Shown here piece by piece: positions 44,207 to 53,732 of a DNA stretch of 64,000 nt. How positions within the stretch are numbered: position 1 is the first letter of the stretch; every line of letters begins with the position of its first letter. Under the pieces are notes generated by a model that saw nothing but the letters and a program-made list of their open reading frames with translations, was not told where the DNA came from and made no database searches. The DNA is from an uncultured bacterium (lineage in GTDB: Bacteria > Bacillota > Clostridia > Oscillospirales > Oscillospiraceae). Position numbers and translations under genes: made by a program. The stretch is taken from NCBI GenBank assembly GCA_947176765.1, contig CAMWRX010000006.1:1-64000 (forward strand), in the 5' to 3' direction.

Positions 44207-46066
44207 TCAAGCTTTTGGCGGCTTGGACTGGCGGGCGCCGTCGTACATCTGGAGGTAGGCGTTCTGCGCGCCCGTCTCCAGGGCGCGCTTCAGGAGCTCG
44301 GCTGTCTGTGCGTCCCGAAGACGGGCGGTGAGCAGGGGAGAGAAACGCGTTCCCTCCAGCTCGGCGGCGCCGAGCACCGCCTCCTCAAAGGTCTGCTCTA
44401 TCCTGTTGTAGGCCTGGTTGGAATTGACAGCAATTTCCAGCCAATCGACAAGACCGATAATATCCACCATCTGCCGCTCGGGGCACTCCAGCCGCTTGTA
44501 AGACGAGGGGTAGCCCCGGGTGCCGTCGTACCAGGCATGGTGGCCCAGGGCGGCGGGGGCGTACCGGCTGGTGGAGGGTCGGGGCTCCAGCAGGATCTGG
44601 CCGGCCAGCGTGTGGAGGTGGGCCATCTCGTACTCATTCTCAAACCACTGGCGGGCCGTGCGGTTGTAAAGCTCGATGACGCTGATCTTGCCCACGTCGT
44701 GAAAAACGCCGCAGCCCATGGCGTAATCCAGCACCGCCTGACGCTTCTCTCCCGGGTCGGCGATGGCCCGGATAAAGTCAATATCGTCAAAATAGGAGGG
44801 GTCGTCATCCATAATGGCGGCGCATAGGGCCTTTGCCGCCTCCCCCACAATATGAGAGTGGCGATAGATTTCCGGGGCAAAGCGGGGCATCAGCCGCAGC
44901 AAAAACTCCCCATAGGAAAGGCCGCCGTCTGTCTCAATAAAGGTAAAGCAGAGCTGACGCAGATAGAGGAAGAGGTTGTCGCCGCTCAGTTCTTTGGGGT
45001 AGGCGTCCGCATAGTCCAGCATTCGCCGGTAGAGGCTTTGAATATATTCTGTCCGCGGCGGGATCTGGTCAGGGTACTGGGAGAGATATTGGCTGTAAAA
45101 GGCGGGCAGGGAGATCATGCTGTACATCCCGTCGGCGGAGTAGTCGGCGGGGTCGGCGGCGTCCAGCAGATCCTCCAGATTCTGGAGCAGGGTATCCAGG
45201 CCGTAAAGGCCGCAGTAGAACTCAATGGTGTAGTAGCCGAAAGCGGATTTGGCGGGGGGCTGGCTGCCTTGGGTTTGCGCCTCCTGGAACCGCCGGGTAT
45301 AGACGATGTACGCGGATTCCATGATGCTGGCGATGTCCTCGGGGCTCATGGTGTTTTCCCGGCTGTGGGAGGTGCTGGAGGTCATATTCTGGTGGGTGAG
45401 GTAGAGGAACCGCTCCCAGGGCAGGCCGGGAGCCGCTTTCTGATAGCCTGTGTCCTGGAGGATTTCCAAGGTATGCCGCACCAGTTGGATCTTTTCACCG
45501 GGGGAGTTGAACTGCCCGAGGGACATATTGGCCCGCGCGCGGATGATATATCCCTGGGTCTCGGTATTCCCAATCTCGTCAAAATATTTTAGATAGGCCG
45601 CCGCCTCGGCAAAGCACAGCCGCATATGGGTCATGTATTCCGCCACATCGGACAGCGGGAGGCCAACCAGCTTGCTGCAAAGGCTGTTACGGCCCATGCC
45701 CAGCCAGTACAGCTCCCGGATCATGGCGTTTCGATCCTTTTTCTGCCGGGCCAGAGTGAGCAGGGCCTGACGAATCTGGCAGAACAGCCCTACGTCCAGC
45801 TCCCTGCGGGCGTCGAAGAGCTGGAAGGAGAACTCCTCCAGTTCCTTCAGATCCTCCTCGCCGGCGTCAAACAGGTTGTCCAACACCGGGAACAGCCCGG
45901 TTCGGAGCAGCTCCATATTTCGCCGGCCCAGGCGGATGATCTGGGCACGATTCTCCGCCATCTGGGTGGCATATTCCTCGCACGTCAACTCCCCGGGCCG
46001 CTTGCGCTGGGAGAGGATGGCGAACTGCCGCAGATTGTCCAGATATTCCGCTTGATATGGCCTCAT
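44207..46066 (-). CDS. HD-GYP-like domain protein with long helical N-terminus
   Basis: 619 aa if it starts at ATG 46066; no clear ribosome-binding site. Residues 1 to about 390 are alpha-helical, TPR-like, with no membrane helix. From about 400 an HD-type phosphohydrolase appears: RHSHIVGEAAK, GVFHDVGKIS, HLHTLAGQILL and GHHAWYDGTRGYP, which matches the HD-GYP pattern except for an extra Arg before GYP. HD-GYP proteins hydrolyse cyclic di-GMP. It begins 34 bp after a hybrid histidine kinase on the same strand, suggesting a signalling pair. Catalysis is inferred. Confidence 0.8.
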   Translation of the reverse strand: MRPYQAEYLDNLRQFAILSQRKRPGELTCEEYATQMAENRAQIIRLGRRNMELLRTGLFPVLDNLFDAGEEDLKELEEFSFQLFDARRELDVGLFCQIRQALLTLARQKKDRNAMIRELYWLGMGRNSLCSKLVGLPLSDVAEYMTHMRLCFAEAAAYLKYFDEIGNTETQGYIIRARANMSLGQFNSPGEKIQLVRHTLEILQDTGYQKAAPGLPWERFLYLTHQNMTSSTSHSRENTMSPEDIASIMESAYIVYTRRFQEAQTQGSQPPAKSAFGYYTIEFYCGLYGLDTLLQNLEDLLDAADPADYSADGMYSMISLPAFYSQYLSQYPDQIPPRTEYIQSLYRRMLDYADAYPKELSGDNLFLYLRQLCFTFIETDGGLSYGEFLLRLMPRFAPEIYRHSHIVGEAAKALCAAIMDDDPSYFDDIDFIRAIADPGEKRQAVLDYAMGCGVFHDVGKISVIELYNRTARQWFENEYEMAHLHTLAGQILLEPRPSTSRYAPAALGHHAWYDGTRGYPSSYKRLECPERQMVDIIGLVDWLEIAVNSNQAYNRIEQTFEEAVLGAAELEGTRFSPLLTARLRDAQTAELLKRALETGAQNAYLQMYDGARQSKPPKA

Positions 46067-46100
46067 CGTTTCATCACATCTTTTCCCGGAACTATGGCCC

Positions 46101-47753
46101 TCAATGCTTGCTCCCCTGGCCGCCCAGACGTCCCCGGAGGATTTCCGTGAGCCGATCCACGTCCACCGGCTTTGAGATATGCTCATTCATTCCCGCCTCC
46201 CGGGACAATCGCATATCTTCCATAAAGGCGTTGGCTGTCATGGCCACAATCCAGACACTTTCGGCATCTGGCCTGGGCAGCTTTCGAATGGCGCGGGTGG
46301 CGTCATAGCCGTTCATCACGGGCATCTGGATGTCCATGAGAATGATCTCGTACCAGCCCTCCGGGGAGTTCTGGAACATCTCCACCGCCTGGGTGCCGTC
46401 CCCGGCCACATCTGTCTGGACGCCGGTCATGCCCAACAACTCCAGGGCGATCTCTTGGTTGAGTTCATTGTCCTCCACCAGCAGAACGTGGTGCTGGCTG
46501 TAGTCTACCGCGCCGCCGCTCGGTGCCTGTTCCGGCTGGCCCTGTCCGGCGGTGAGGGAAGAGAGGGTTTCCAGCAGGCGGCTGCGGAACAGCGGGCAGG
46601 GGACAAAGGCGCTGATCCCGGCCCGAACCGCCCGGTACTCGATCTGCGCCCAATCGTCCTCGGACACCAGAAGGATGGGGAACGCGGATCCGGCCAGCTG
46701 CCGCACATGAGCGGCGGCGTCCAGCGGGGACATATCCGCCAGCTCGTGTCCCAGCAGCAGGGCGCAGGGCATATGGTTTTCGTACTGCGCCTCTGTCAGC
46801 CGGGTGACGGCCTCCACGCCGCGGGTCAGGCGGATGGGTTCCAGGCCGGCATCCCGGAGGTAGGTCATGACCTGTCCGGCCCGGTCGTCTCGGGGCTCCG
46901 CCACCAGTACGGTCTGTCCCACAGGCAGGGCCAGCTCTTTGTGGCTGATCGGGGAGACGGAGAAGGGGAGCGATACCCGGAAGCGGCTGCCCACGCCCTC
47001 CTGGCTCTCCACGGTGATGTCGCCGCCCATGCTGTCCACCAGCTTTTTCACGATGGACATACCGAGGCCCGTGCCCTCGATTTTGCTGATGGTGGTGTTC
47101 CGCACCCGCTCGAAGGGAAGAAAAATGCGCTTCAGAAATTCCTGGCTCATGCCAATGCCGTTGTCCTGGCAGGAGAAGTCCAGCCACACAGCGGGGCCGC
47201 CCTTGCGGTCAGGGGCGGTGCGCTGGGTGAAGCGGATCCGGATCTCGCCCTCCTCCTGGGTATACTTGACTGCGTTGCCGATAATATTCACCAGAATCTG
47301 GCGCAGGCGCAGAGGATCGCCCACCAGATTTTCCTCGAAGATATCGCCGATGTCCGTGTGGAGTGCCTGCCGCTTTTGGGCCGCTTGTGGCCCCACAATC
47401 ACCGCCACCTCATGAACCAGATCGGGAAGGGAGAAGTCCTCTTCGCTGAGCGCCATGCGCCCGCTGTCAATGCGGGACATATCCAGCACGTCGTTGACCA
47501 GGCTCATCAGGTGGGAGGAGGCGGTTTGGATCTTGCGCAGGCAGTCCTGCACCCGGGCCTTTTCATCAATGTGGGACAGGGCGATGGAAGTCATGCCCAC
47601 AATGGCGTTCATGGGGGTGCGGATGTCGTGGGACATACTGGATAGGAAACGGCTTTTGGCCTGGTTGGCCTCCTCGGCAGCTTTCAGCGCTTCCTCCAGG
47701 GCGGCGTTTACCCGGGCCAGCTCCTCCATATAGGCCTGATCCATTGGTTCCAT
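46101..47753 (-). CDS. Hybrid histidine kinase without sensor domain
   Basis: 550 aa from ATG 47753; a GTG at 47768 would add five residues. Order: short coiled coil (1-33), HisKA with FLSSMSHDIRTPMNAI (His near 42), HATPase with NIIGNAVKYT, DNGIGM and GTGLGMSIVKKL. A degenerate receiver follows, lacking the Asp/Lys set, then a canonical receiver at the C-terminus (VLLVEDNELNQEIA, phospho-Asp in ILMDIQMPVMNGYDA, Lys in HISKPVD). There is no membrane helix and no PAS/GAF domain, so input must come through a partner. It follows ilvD by 41 bp on the same strand and precedes the HD-GYP gene. Confidence 0.88.
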   Translation of the reverse strand: MEPMDQAYMEELARVNAALEEALKAAEEANQAKSRFLSSMSHDIRTPMNAIVGMTSIALSHIDEKARVQDCLRKIQTASSHLMSLVNDVLDMSRIDSGRMALSEEDFSLPDLVHEVAVIVGPQAAQKRQALHTDIGDIFEENLVGDPLRLRQILVNIIGNAVKYTQEEGEIRIRFTQRTAPDRKGGPAVWLDFSCQDNGIGMSQEFLKRIFLPFERVRNTTISKIEGTGLGMSIVKKLVDSMGGDITVESQEGVGSRFRVSLPFSVSPISHKELALPVGQTVLVAEPRDDRAGQVMTYLRDAGLEPIRLTRGVEAVTRLTEAQYENHMPCALLLGHELADMSPLDAAAHVRQLAGSAFPILLVSEDDWAQIEYRAVRAGISAFVPCPLFRSRLLETLSSLTAGQGQPEQAPSGGAVDYSQHHVLLVEDNELNQEIALELLGMTGVQTDVAGDGTQAVEMFQNSPEGWYEIILMDIQMPVMNGYDATRAIRKLPRPDAESVWIVAMTANAFMEDMRLSREAGMNEHISKPVDVDRLTEILRGRLGGQGSKH

Positions 47754-47794
47754 GTTGCGAAATCCCACCTTGCGTCACAGATTGGGGAAGGGGA

Positions 47795-49456
47795 TCACTC
47801 CAGCACCGCGCCCCGGGCGGCGGAGGTGACAAGCTTGGCGTACCGGGCCAGATAGCCGGTCTTGATCTTGGGCTCAGGGCACACCCACGCGGCCTTCCGG
47901 GCGGCCAGAGTGGCGTCGTCCACCAGCAGCTCGATCTTGCAGGAGGGGATGTCGATGGAGATCTGGTCGCCCTCCTCCACAAAGGCGATGGGCCCGCCCT
48001 GGGCGGCTTCGGGACAGACATGGCCGATGGAGGCGCCCCGGGTGGCGCCGGAGAAACGCCCGTCGGTAATGAGGGCCACGTCTTTGTCCAGCCCCATGCC
48101 CGCGATGGCGGAGGTGGGGTTGAGCATCTCCCGCATACCGGGGCCTCCCTTGGGGCCCTCGTAGCGGATGACGACAACGTCGCCGGCCACGATCTTGCCG
48201 GCGTAGATGGCCTCGATGGCCTCTTCCTCGGAGTTGAATACCCGAGCGGGGCCTTGATGTTTCATCATCTCGGGGGCCACGGCGGAGCGCTTCACTACGC
48301 AGCCCTCGGGAGCCAGATTGCCCTTGAGCACCGCGATGCCGCCGTCGGCGGAGTAGGGGTTCTCAATGGGGCGGATCAGGTTGTGGTCGCGGTTGACCAC
48401 GCCCTCCAGATTCTCGCCCAGGGTCTTGCCGGTGCAGGTGAGAACGCTGGTGTCCAGCAGGCCCTTTTTGTTCAGCTCCATCATGACGGCATGGACGCCG
48501 CCCGCGCCCTCCAGATCCTCCATATAAGTGTCCCCGGCGGGGGCCAGGTGGCAAAGGTTGGGGGTTTTGCTGGAGATCTCGTTGGACATATCCAGATCCA
48601 GCTCAATGCCGCACTCGTGGGCAATGGCGGGCAGGTGGAGCATGGTGTTGGTGGAGCAGCCCAGGGCCATGTCCACCGTCTCGGCGTTGTGGAACGCGGC
48701 CTCGGTCATGATGTCCCGGGGCTTGATGTCCTTTTTCACCAGCTCCATGATCTGCATACCGGCGTGCTTGGCCAGCCGCAGACGGGCGGACCACACGGCT
48801 GGGATGGTGCCGTTGCCCTTCAAACCCATGCCGATGGCCTCGGTGAGGCAGTTCATGGAGTTGGCAGTGTACATCCCGGAGCAGGAGCCACAGGTGGGGC
48901 AGGCGCTGTTTTCGTATTCCTCCACGCCCGCCTCGTCCAGCTTGCCGGCGTAGTAGCCGCCCACGGCCTCGAACATATGGGACAGGCAGGTGCGGCGGCC
49001 GTCGTTAAGCTTACCCGCCAGCATGGGCCCGCCGGAGCAGAAGATGGTGGGGATGTTCACCCGGGCCGCCGCCATCAGCAGGCCGGGGACGTTCTTGTCG
49101 CAGTTGGGAATCATCACCAGCCCGTCGAACTGGTGGGCCATGGCCATGGCCTCGGTGGAGTCGGCGATGAGGTCACGGGTGACCAGAGAATATTTCATGC
49201 CCACGTGGCCCATGGCGATGCCGTCGCACACGGCGATGGCGGGAAATTCGATGGGGGTGCCACCCGCGGCGCGCACGCCCGCCTTGACCGCCTCGGCGAT
49301 CTTGTCCAGGTTCATGTGGCCGGGGACAATCTCGTTATAGGAGCATACCACGCCGATGAGGGGCCGCTCCAGCTCTTCGCGGGTGTAGCCCAGGGCGTAG
49401 AACAGGGAGCGGTTGGGGGCGGTGGGGATGCCTTTTTTTACATGGTCGGAACGCAT
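47795..49456 (-). CDS. ilvD: Dihydroxy-acid dehydratase
   Basis: 553 aa from ATG 49456, AAAGGAG upstream. Dehydrates dihydroxy acids in valine and isoleucine synthesis. Iron-sulfur cysteines lie in [10 protein letters not shown] and [41 protein letters not shown] and [19 protein letters not shown] are conserved. Length is normal. It is on the same strand as ilvBNC but separated from ilvC by a strong terminator and a repeat-like insert. Confidence 0.96.
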   Translation of the reverse strand: MRSDHVKKGIPTAPNRSLFYALGYTREELERPLIGVVCSYNEIVPGHMNLDKIAEAVKAGVRAAGGTPIEFPAIAVCDGIAMGHVGMKYSLVTRDLIADSTEAMAMAHQFDGLVMIPNCDKNVPGLLMAAARVNIPTIFCSGGPMLAGKLNDGRRTCLSHMFEAVGGYYAGKLDEAGVEEYENSACPTCGSCSGMYTANSMNCLTEAIGMGLKGNGTIPAVWSARLRLAKHAGMQIMELVKKDIKPRDIMTEAAFHNAETVDMALGCSTNTMLHLPAIAHECGIELDLDMSNEISSKTPNLCHLAPAGDTYMEDLEGAGGVHAVMMELNKKGLLDTSVLTCTGKTLGENLEGVVNRDHNLIRPIENPYSADGGIAVLKGNLAPEGCVVKRSAVAPEMMKHQGPARVFNSEEEAIEAIYAGKIVAGDVVVIRYEGPKGGPGMREMLNPTSAIAGMGLDKDVALITDGRFSGATRGASIGHVCPEAAQGGPIAFVEEGDQISIDIPSCKIELLVDDATLAARKAAWVCPEPKIKTGYLARYAKLVTSAARGAVLE

Positions 49457-49477
49457 AGCGCAAGTCTCCTTTGCGGT

Positions 49478-49483
49478 ATTATA
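49478..49483 (-). promoter_or_regulatory. Possible -10 element of ilvD
   Basis: TATAAT on the minus strand, just after the ilvC terminator and about 20 nt ahead of the ilvD ATG. The -35 at 17 bp is poor. Confidence 0.4.
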
Positions 49484-49502
49484 TATGTTGAAGCATTGTA
49501 TC

Positions 49503-49555
49503 ATAAAAAGGGCGGGAGCGCAATGGGAAATCCCTTGATTCCCATGCGCTCCCGG
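49503..49555 (-). terminator. Terminator after ilvC
   Basis: Long stem GGGAGCGCATGGGAA / TTTCCCATTGCGCTCCC with a bulge, followed by CCCTTTTTAT on the minus strand. It isolates ilvBNC from ilvD. Confidence 0.85.
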
Positions 49556-49567
49556 CGTTTTACACGT

Positions 49568-49603
49568 TTAGTTGGACGCGGTGTCCAGGTCGGAGTCGCC
49601 GCC
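49568..49603 (-). pseudogene. Duplicate 3' end of ilvC
   Basis: Read on the minus strand, these 36 bases encode [11 protein letters not shown] and a TAA, the same peptide as the real IlvC C-terminus at 49719-49754. The two copies differ only at synonymous positions. The copy sits between a GC-rich insert and the terminator. Confidence 0.8.
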
Positions 49604-49718
49604 CCTCGTCGCCGCAAGCTGCATATCCCTCGCTTCCGCCTGTGGCGAAAGCTCACTCATTTCGCTGCGGCTCCTCTCCCCACAAAGCCTGAAGGGCGGC
49701 TTTGCGGGGCCCTGCTTC
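49604..49718. repeat. GC-rich insert between the two ilvC ends
   Basis: About 115 bp with several short inverted repeats (for example GCAAAGCCGCCCTTCAGGCTTTG) and no gene. It looks like a small repeat element or the scar of a larger insertion. No second copy is seen in this window. Confidence 0.5.
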
Positions 49719-50738
49719 TCAGTTAGAGGCCGTATCCAAATCGGAATCCCCGCCCCAAATCATATTTTTCCTGAGTTCGCCGCCCACCAGCTCCATCTGG
49801 TGCTTCTTGAGCTGGGCCCGCTTGGAGTTGAAGAAGGTGCGGCCGTTCTTGTTCTCGGCGATCCACTTGCCGGCGAAGGTGCCGTCCTGGATGTCGGAGA
49901 GGACGGCGCGCATCCGGGCCTTGGTCTCCTCATGGGGGATGACCCGGGGACCGCTGACGTACTCGCCGAACTCGGCGGTGTCGGAGATGGAGTAGTTCAT
50001 GGCCGCCACGCCGCCCTTGTTGATGAGGTCGATGATAAGCTTCATCTCGTGGATGCACTCGAAGTAGGCGTTCTCCGGCTCGTAACCGGCCTCCACCAGC
50101 ACCTCGAAGCCGCAGCGCATCAGGTCCACCACGCCGCCGCACAGCACGGTCTGCTCGCCGAACAGGTCGGTCTCGGTCTCGTCGTGGAAGGTGGTCTCCA
50201 TCACGCCGGCGCGGGCGCCGCCGATGCCCGCGATGTAGGCCAGGGCGATCTGGTAGGCGTGGCCGGTGGCGTCCTGCTCCACGGCCACCAGGCAGGGCAC
50301 GCCCTTACCGGCGACGTAGGTGGAACGCACGGTGTGGCCGGGACCCTTGGGGGCGGCCATAAACACGTCTACCCCGGCGGGAGGGACGATCTGCTGGTAG
50401 CGGATGTTGAAGCCGTGGGCGAACGCCAGGGCCTTGCCCTCGGTCATGTAGGGGGCGATGTCCTTCTTGTAGACCTCGGCCTGCACCTCGTCGTTGATGA
50501 GCATCATCACGATGTCCGCCCACTCGGCGGCGGCGGGGACGGTCTTGACCGCCAGGCCGGCCTTTTCGGCGTTGGCCCAGTTCTTGGAGCCCTCGCGCAG
50601 GCCGACGCACACGTCGCAGCCGGAATCCTTCAGGTTCAGCGCGTGGGCGTGGCCCTGGGAGCCGTAGCCGATGATGGCGATCTTCTTGCCCTTCAGATAG
50701 CTCAGGTCGCAGTCCTTCTCGTAGTACATTTTTGCCAT
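49719..50738 (-). CDS. ilvC: Ketol-acid reductoisomerase
   Basis: 339 aa from ATG 50738, GAGGAG upstream. Class I enzyme: NADP loop [34 protein letters not shown] and the metal-binding C-terminal knotted domain ([16 protein letters not shown]). The final 17 or so codons use AT-rich synonyms (for example TTG, GAT, TCT) unlike the GC-rich body of the gene, and a GC-rich duplicate of the same C-terminal peptide follows downstream. The protein itself is complete. Confidence 0.95.
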   Translation of the reverse strand: MAKMYYEKDCDLSYLKGKKIAIIGYGSQGHAHALNLKDSGCDVCVGLREGSKNWANAEKAGLAVKTVPAAAEWADIVMMLINDEVQAEVYKKDIAPYMTEGKALAFAHGFNIRYQQIVPPAGVDVFMAAPKGPGHTVRSTYVAGKGVPCLVAVEQDATGHAYQIALAYIAGIGGARAGVMETTFHDETETDLFGEQTVLCGGVVDLMRCGFEVLVEAGYEPENAYFECIHEMKLIIDLINKGGVAAMNYSISDTAEFGEYVSGPRVIPHEETKARMRAVLSDIQDGTFAGKWIAENKNGRTFFNSKRAQLKKHQMELVGGELRKNMIWGGDSDLDTASN

Positions 50739-50877
50739 GGTAAACACTCCTCATAAAATATAAATTAGGGGCGGGAGAACTAAGAAAACTTACGCGCGTC
50801 TTTGGTATGCGTTTCCAAATATCATAGCACAGCCGCCGCCAAAAGAATGATAACTGTGATACAATCTGGGAAAGGAT

Positions 50878-51438
50878 TTACAGGATATTCTTGCCCAGGT
50901 CAAACTCATCCCGGACCTTGTTGCCGGAGTTGTTGCGGATGGTGGCCTCGCCGCGCTCCAGAGCCACCATGCCGGTGCGCACCAGCTCCAGGATGCCGAA
51001 CTCGGCCAGCAGCTTTTCCAGGGCGTCGTCCTTGGACTCCTGGCCGATGATGGCCAGGGTCAGGCTCTGGGTGGAGACGTCGATGATGGAAGCGCGGAAG
51101 ATGTTGGCGATCTGAATGACCTCATTGCGCACCTCCCGGCTCTCCGCCTTCACCTTGATGAGTACCAGCTCCCGGCGGATGGACTCCTCCGGCGGCAGCA
51201 GACGGACGGAATATACGGAAAACTGCTTGCGCAGCTGGTTGATGATCTGGTTAATCTGCTGCTCCCCGCACAGCAGCTCGATGGTGATGCGGGACACCGC
51301 CGGGTCGTCGGTGGTACCCACCGCCAGGGATTCGATGTTGTAGCCCTTCCGGGAGAACAGCCGGGACACCTGGCTGAGCACGCCGGCGGTGTTCTCCACC
51401 AGGACGGACAGGGTATGGCGTTTGATGGTGGTATTCAT
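50878..51438 (-). CDS. ilvN: Acetolactate synthase small (regulatory) subunit
   Basis: 186 aa. N-terminal ACT domain (TLSVLVENTAGVLSQVSRLFSRKGYNIESLAVG, the valine-binding fold) and C-terminal ACT-like domain. It lies 15 bp after ilvB and 140 bp before ilvC, in the T-box operon. Length is slightly above the minimal type. Confidence 0.95.
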   Translation of the reverse strand: MNTTIKRHTLSVLVENTAGVLSQVSRLFSRKGYNIESLAVGTTDDPAVSRITIELLCGEQQINQIINQLRKQFSVYSVRLLPPEESIRRELVLIKVKAESREVRNEVIQIANIFRASIIDVSTQSLTLAIIGQESKDDALEKLLAEFGILELVRTGMVALERGEATIRNNSGNKVRDEFDLGKNIL

Positions 51439-51453
51439 GGCTTTCCTCCCTCC

Positions 51454-53163
51454 TTAATGCAGCAGAAAATCGGTGACGGGGGTGCCGCCGCCCACCATGG
51501 GGTGAACCATGGCGTCGATGTCGATGGCGCAGTCGATGACGCAGCCGCAGCCCGCCTCCAGCGCCTGCTTGAAGGCCTCCTCGAACTCCGCCTGGTTCTT
51601 GGCCCTAAAACCCTTCAGGCCATACGCCTCCGCCAGCTTGACGAAGTCGGGGCCCCGATCCAGGGTGGTCTGGGAAAACCGCTTGCCGTAGATCAGGTTC
51701 TGCCACTGGCGAACCATGCCTAGGGTGCGGTTATCGAAGATGACGGTGATGACGGGGATGTTGTAGTGCTCCACCGTGGCCAGTTCGTGGCAGTTCATGC
51801 GGAAGCAGCCGTCCCCGGTGCAGTGGACAACGACTTTATCCGGGTTGCCCACTTTCGCGCCCATGGCGGCCCCCAGGCCGAAGCCCATGGTGCCGAAGCC
51901 GCCGCTGGTGAGGAGCTGGCCGGGCCGGGAGAAGTGGTAGTACTGGCAGGACCACATCTGATGCTGGCCCACGTCGGTGGCGATGATGGCGTCGCCGTTT
52001 GTCAGGTCGGAAATCGTCTCCAAAATCTCGTGGGCGTGGAGGATATTGTCTTTTTTCAGCGGCAGCTCCTTGCGGGCGAACACCTGGGCCTTCCAGGCGG
52101 TGTAGTCGTGCGGCTCCAGCTTGGCGTTGAGCAGCTCCAGCACCCGGCGGGCGTCGCCGATGATGTGGTGATAGGTCTGCACGTTTTTGTCGATCTCCGC
52201 CCGGTCGATGTCGATGTGGACGATTTTGGCGTTTTTAGCAAAGGAGGGGGGATCGGTGGCCACGCGGTCGGAGAACCGGCAGCCGATGGCGATGAGAAGG
52301 TCGCACTCGGCGGTGGCCATGTTGGAGGCATGGGAGCCGTGCATACCCACCATGCCGGTGAACAGAGGGTGATTGCCCGGGCAGGCCCCGCCGCCCATGA
52401 TGGTGGAGCCCACGGGGGCGTCCAGCGTCTCGATGAACTTGCGGAATTCGGGCACCGCGCCCTTGGAGCGGATCACGCCGCCCCCCACCAACACCATGGG
52501 CCGCTGGGACTGGGAGATCAGATCCAGCAGCTTGTCGATGTCCTCCCGGTTGGGCTCGGGGTTTTTCAGATCCCGGTTGGAGCGGCGCAGCAGGGTGGCC
52601 AGCCGCCCGTGGTTGGGGTGTTCGGACACGGGAAGGTATTCGTACTCGCCCTCGAGAGCGGTGACATTTTTGGCGATGTCCACCAGTACCGGGCCGGGGC
52701 GGCCGGAACGGGCGATGGCAAAGGCTTCCCGGATCACGTCGGCCAGCTCGTTGACGTCTTTCACCAGGAAATTGCACTTGGTGATGGGCATGGTGATGCC
52801 GGTGATGTCCACCTCTTGGAAGGAGTCCTTGCCGATGAGGTTCTCGCTGACGTTGCAGGTGATGAACACCACGGGGGAGGAGTCGTAGTAGGCGGTGGCG
52901 ATGCCGGTGACCAGATTGGTGGCCCCGGGGCCGGAGGTGGCGAAGCACACGCCCACCTTGCCGGTGGAGCGGGCATAGCCGTCGGCGGCGTGGGACGCGC
53001 CCTGCTCATGGGCGGTGAGGTAGTGGTGAATCTTCTGGTTGTAGCCGTGAAGCTCAAACTCGTCGTAGATGTTCAAAATTGTGCCGCCGGGATAGCCGAA
53101 CACCGTGTCCACGCCCTGCTCCAGCAGGCACTCCATCACGATCTGGGATCCTCTCATCAACAT
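51454..53163 (-). CDS. ilvB: Acetolactate synthase large (catalytic) subunit
   Basis: 569 aa from ATG 53163, AAGGAGG 9 nt upstream. TPP enzyme: catalytic Glu in LTAHEQGASHAADGYARSTGK, FAD domain in the middle, and TPP-binding GDGCFRMNCHELATVEHYNIPVI, then IFDNRTLGMVRQWQ typical of AHAS. Forms acetolactate or acetohydroxybutyrate. First gene after the valine-type T-box. Confidence 0.96.
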   Translation of the reverse strand: MLMRGSQIVMECLLEQGVDTVFGYPGGTILNIYDEFELHGYNQKIHHYLTAHEQGASHAADGYARSTGKVGVCFATSGPGATNLVTGIATAYYDSSPVVFITCNVSENLIGKDSFQEVDITGITMPITKCNFLVKDVNELADVIREAFAIARSGRPGPVLVDIAKNVTALEGEYEYLPVSEHPNHGRLATLLRRSNRDLKNPEPNREDIDKLLDLISQSQRPMVLVGGGVIRSKGAVPEFRKFIETLDAPVGSTIMGGGACPGNHPLFTGMVGMHGSHASNMATAECDLLIAIGCRFSDRVATDPPSFAKNAKIVHIDIDRAEIDKNVQTYHHIIGDARRVLELLNAKLEPHDYTAWKAQVFARKELPLKKDNILHAHEILETISDLTNGDAIIATDVGQHQMWSCQYYHFSRPGQLLTSGGFGTMGFGLGAAMGAKVGNPDKVVVHCTGDGCFRMNCHELATVEHYNIPVITVIFDNRTLGMVRQWQNLIYGKRFSQTTLDRGPDFVKLAEAYGLKGFRAKNQAEFEEAFKQALEAGCGCVIDCAIDIDAMVHPMVGGGTPVTDFLLH

Positions 53164-53189
53164 AATTGGGAACCTCCTTATGGGAAATG

Positions 53190-53432
53190 AAAAAGAGCAC
53201 GACCCGTCCAAAATTAGGACGAAGCCACGCTCCGCGGTACCACCTAAATTTCCCCCGAGGGGGACGCTCAAGGCCCGGTAACGGCGGGCTGCCGTCCCGG
53301 CCTACTTAAACTGCTCGTTCAGCCGGACTGCTCACAGGGGACGTTCATCCGCCTCGCTCACGAAGGCTCGCACCGGCCGCCTTCTCTCTGGGCTTTCGCG
53401 TGGGGACTACTGGCCTGATCATCGCATATTTT
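53190..53432 (-). promoter_or_regulatory. T-box leader of the ilvBNC operon, probably valine-specific
   Basis: T-box sequence TGGTACCGCG at 53242-53233 (minus). The terminator is at 53232-53190 (GAGCGTGGCTTCGTCC / GGACGGGTCGTGCTC, then TTTTT). Stem I has the AGTA motif. Aligned to the Tyr T-box in this window by the conserved 3' GAGCAG, the specifier triplet is GUC (Val) at 53342-53340. Confidence 0.85.
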
Positions 53433-53446
53433 TGCGTATTGAAATT

Positions 53447-53475
53447 ATAATAATGCTTGAAACCGAGTTTGTCAA
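53447..53475 (-). promoter_or_regulatory. Promoter of the ilvBNC T-box operon
   Basis: Minus strand TTGACA (53475-53470), 17-bp spacer, TATTAT (53452-53447). Confidence 0.8.
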
Positions 53476-53559
53476 TGTAAAAAGTCCAAAAGCCTGCAAA
53501 TTCCGCTACACAGACAAAGTTCAGGTGGTTTTGGACGGATTTTTAGGGGAAATATCAAG

Positions 53560-53594
53560 AAGCGGGGAGGGCTTCCGCCCGCCCCGCTTCTCCG
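53560..53594. terminator. Hairpin downstream of the DUF1540 gene
   Basis: GAAGCGGGG / CCCCGCTTC stem with a short internal loop, then a moderately T-rich stretch on the minus strand. It may end the DUF1540 transcript. Confidence 0.5.
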
Positions 53595-53732
53595 CGCTTC
53601 ATGTTGTCACGCTGCGAAGCGGTCAGGCCGCTCGGTCGCTTTCCCGACGACTCGGCCTGGTAGGCAGTCCTTGGACTGCCCTCACGGCCTCGCTCCGCTC
53701 CATCCGCGCTGCTCGCGACGGCTCCGCGCTTC
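53595..53732. repeat. GC-rich, hairpin-dense intergenic segment
   Basis: About 140 bp with short palindromes such as GGCAGTCC-TT-GGACTGCC and GCGAAGCGGTCAGGCCGCTCGG. No ribosome-binding site or supported gene. It resembles an intergenic repeat element. Confidence 0.45.

Noticed and set aside
53164-53271. N-terminal extension of ilvB
   Set aside because: It reads through the T-box terminator. ATG 53163 has AAGGAGG at the right distance and gives the normal N-terminus.
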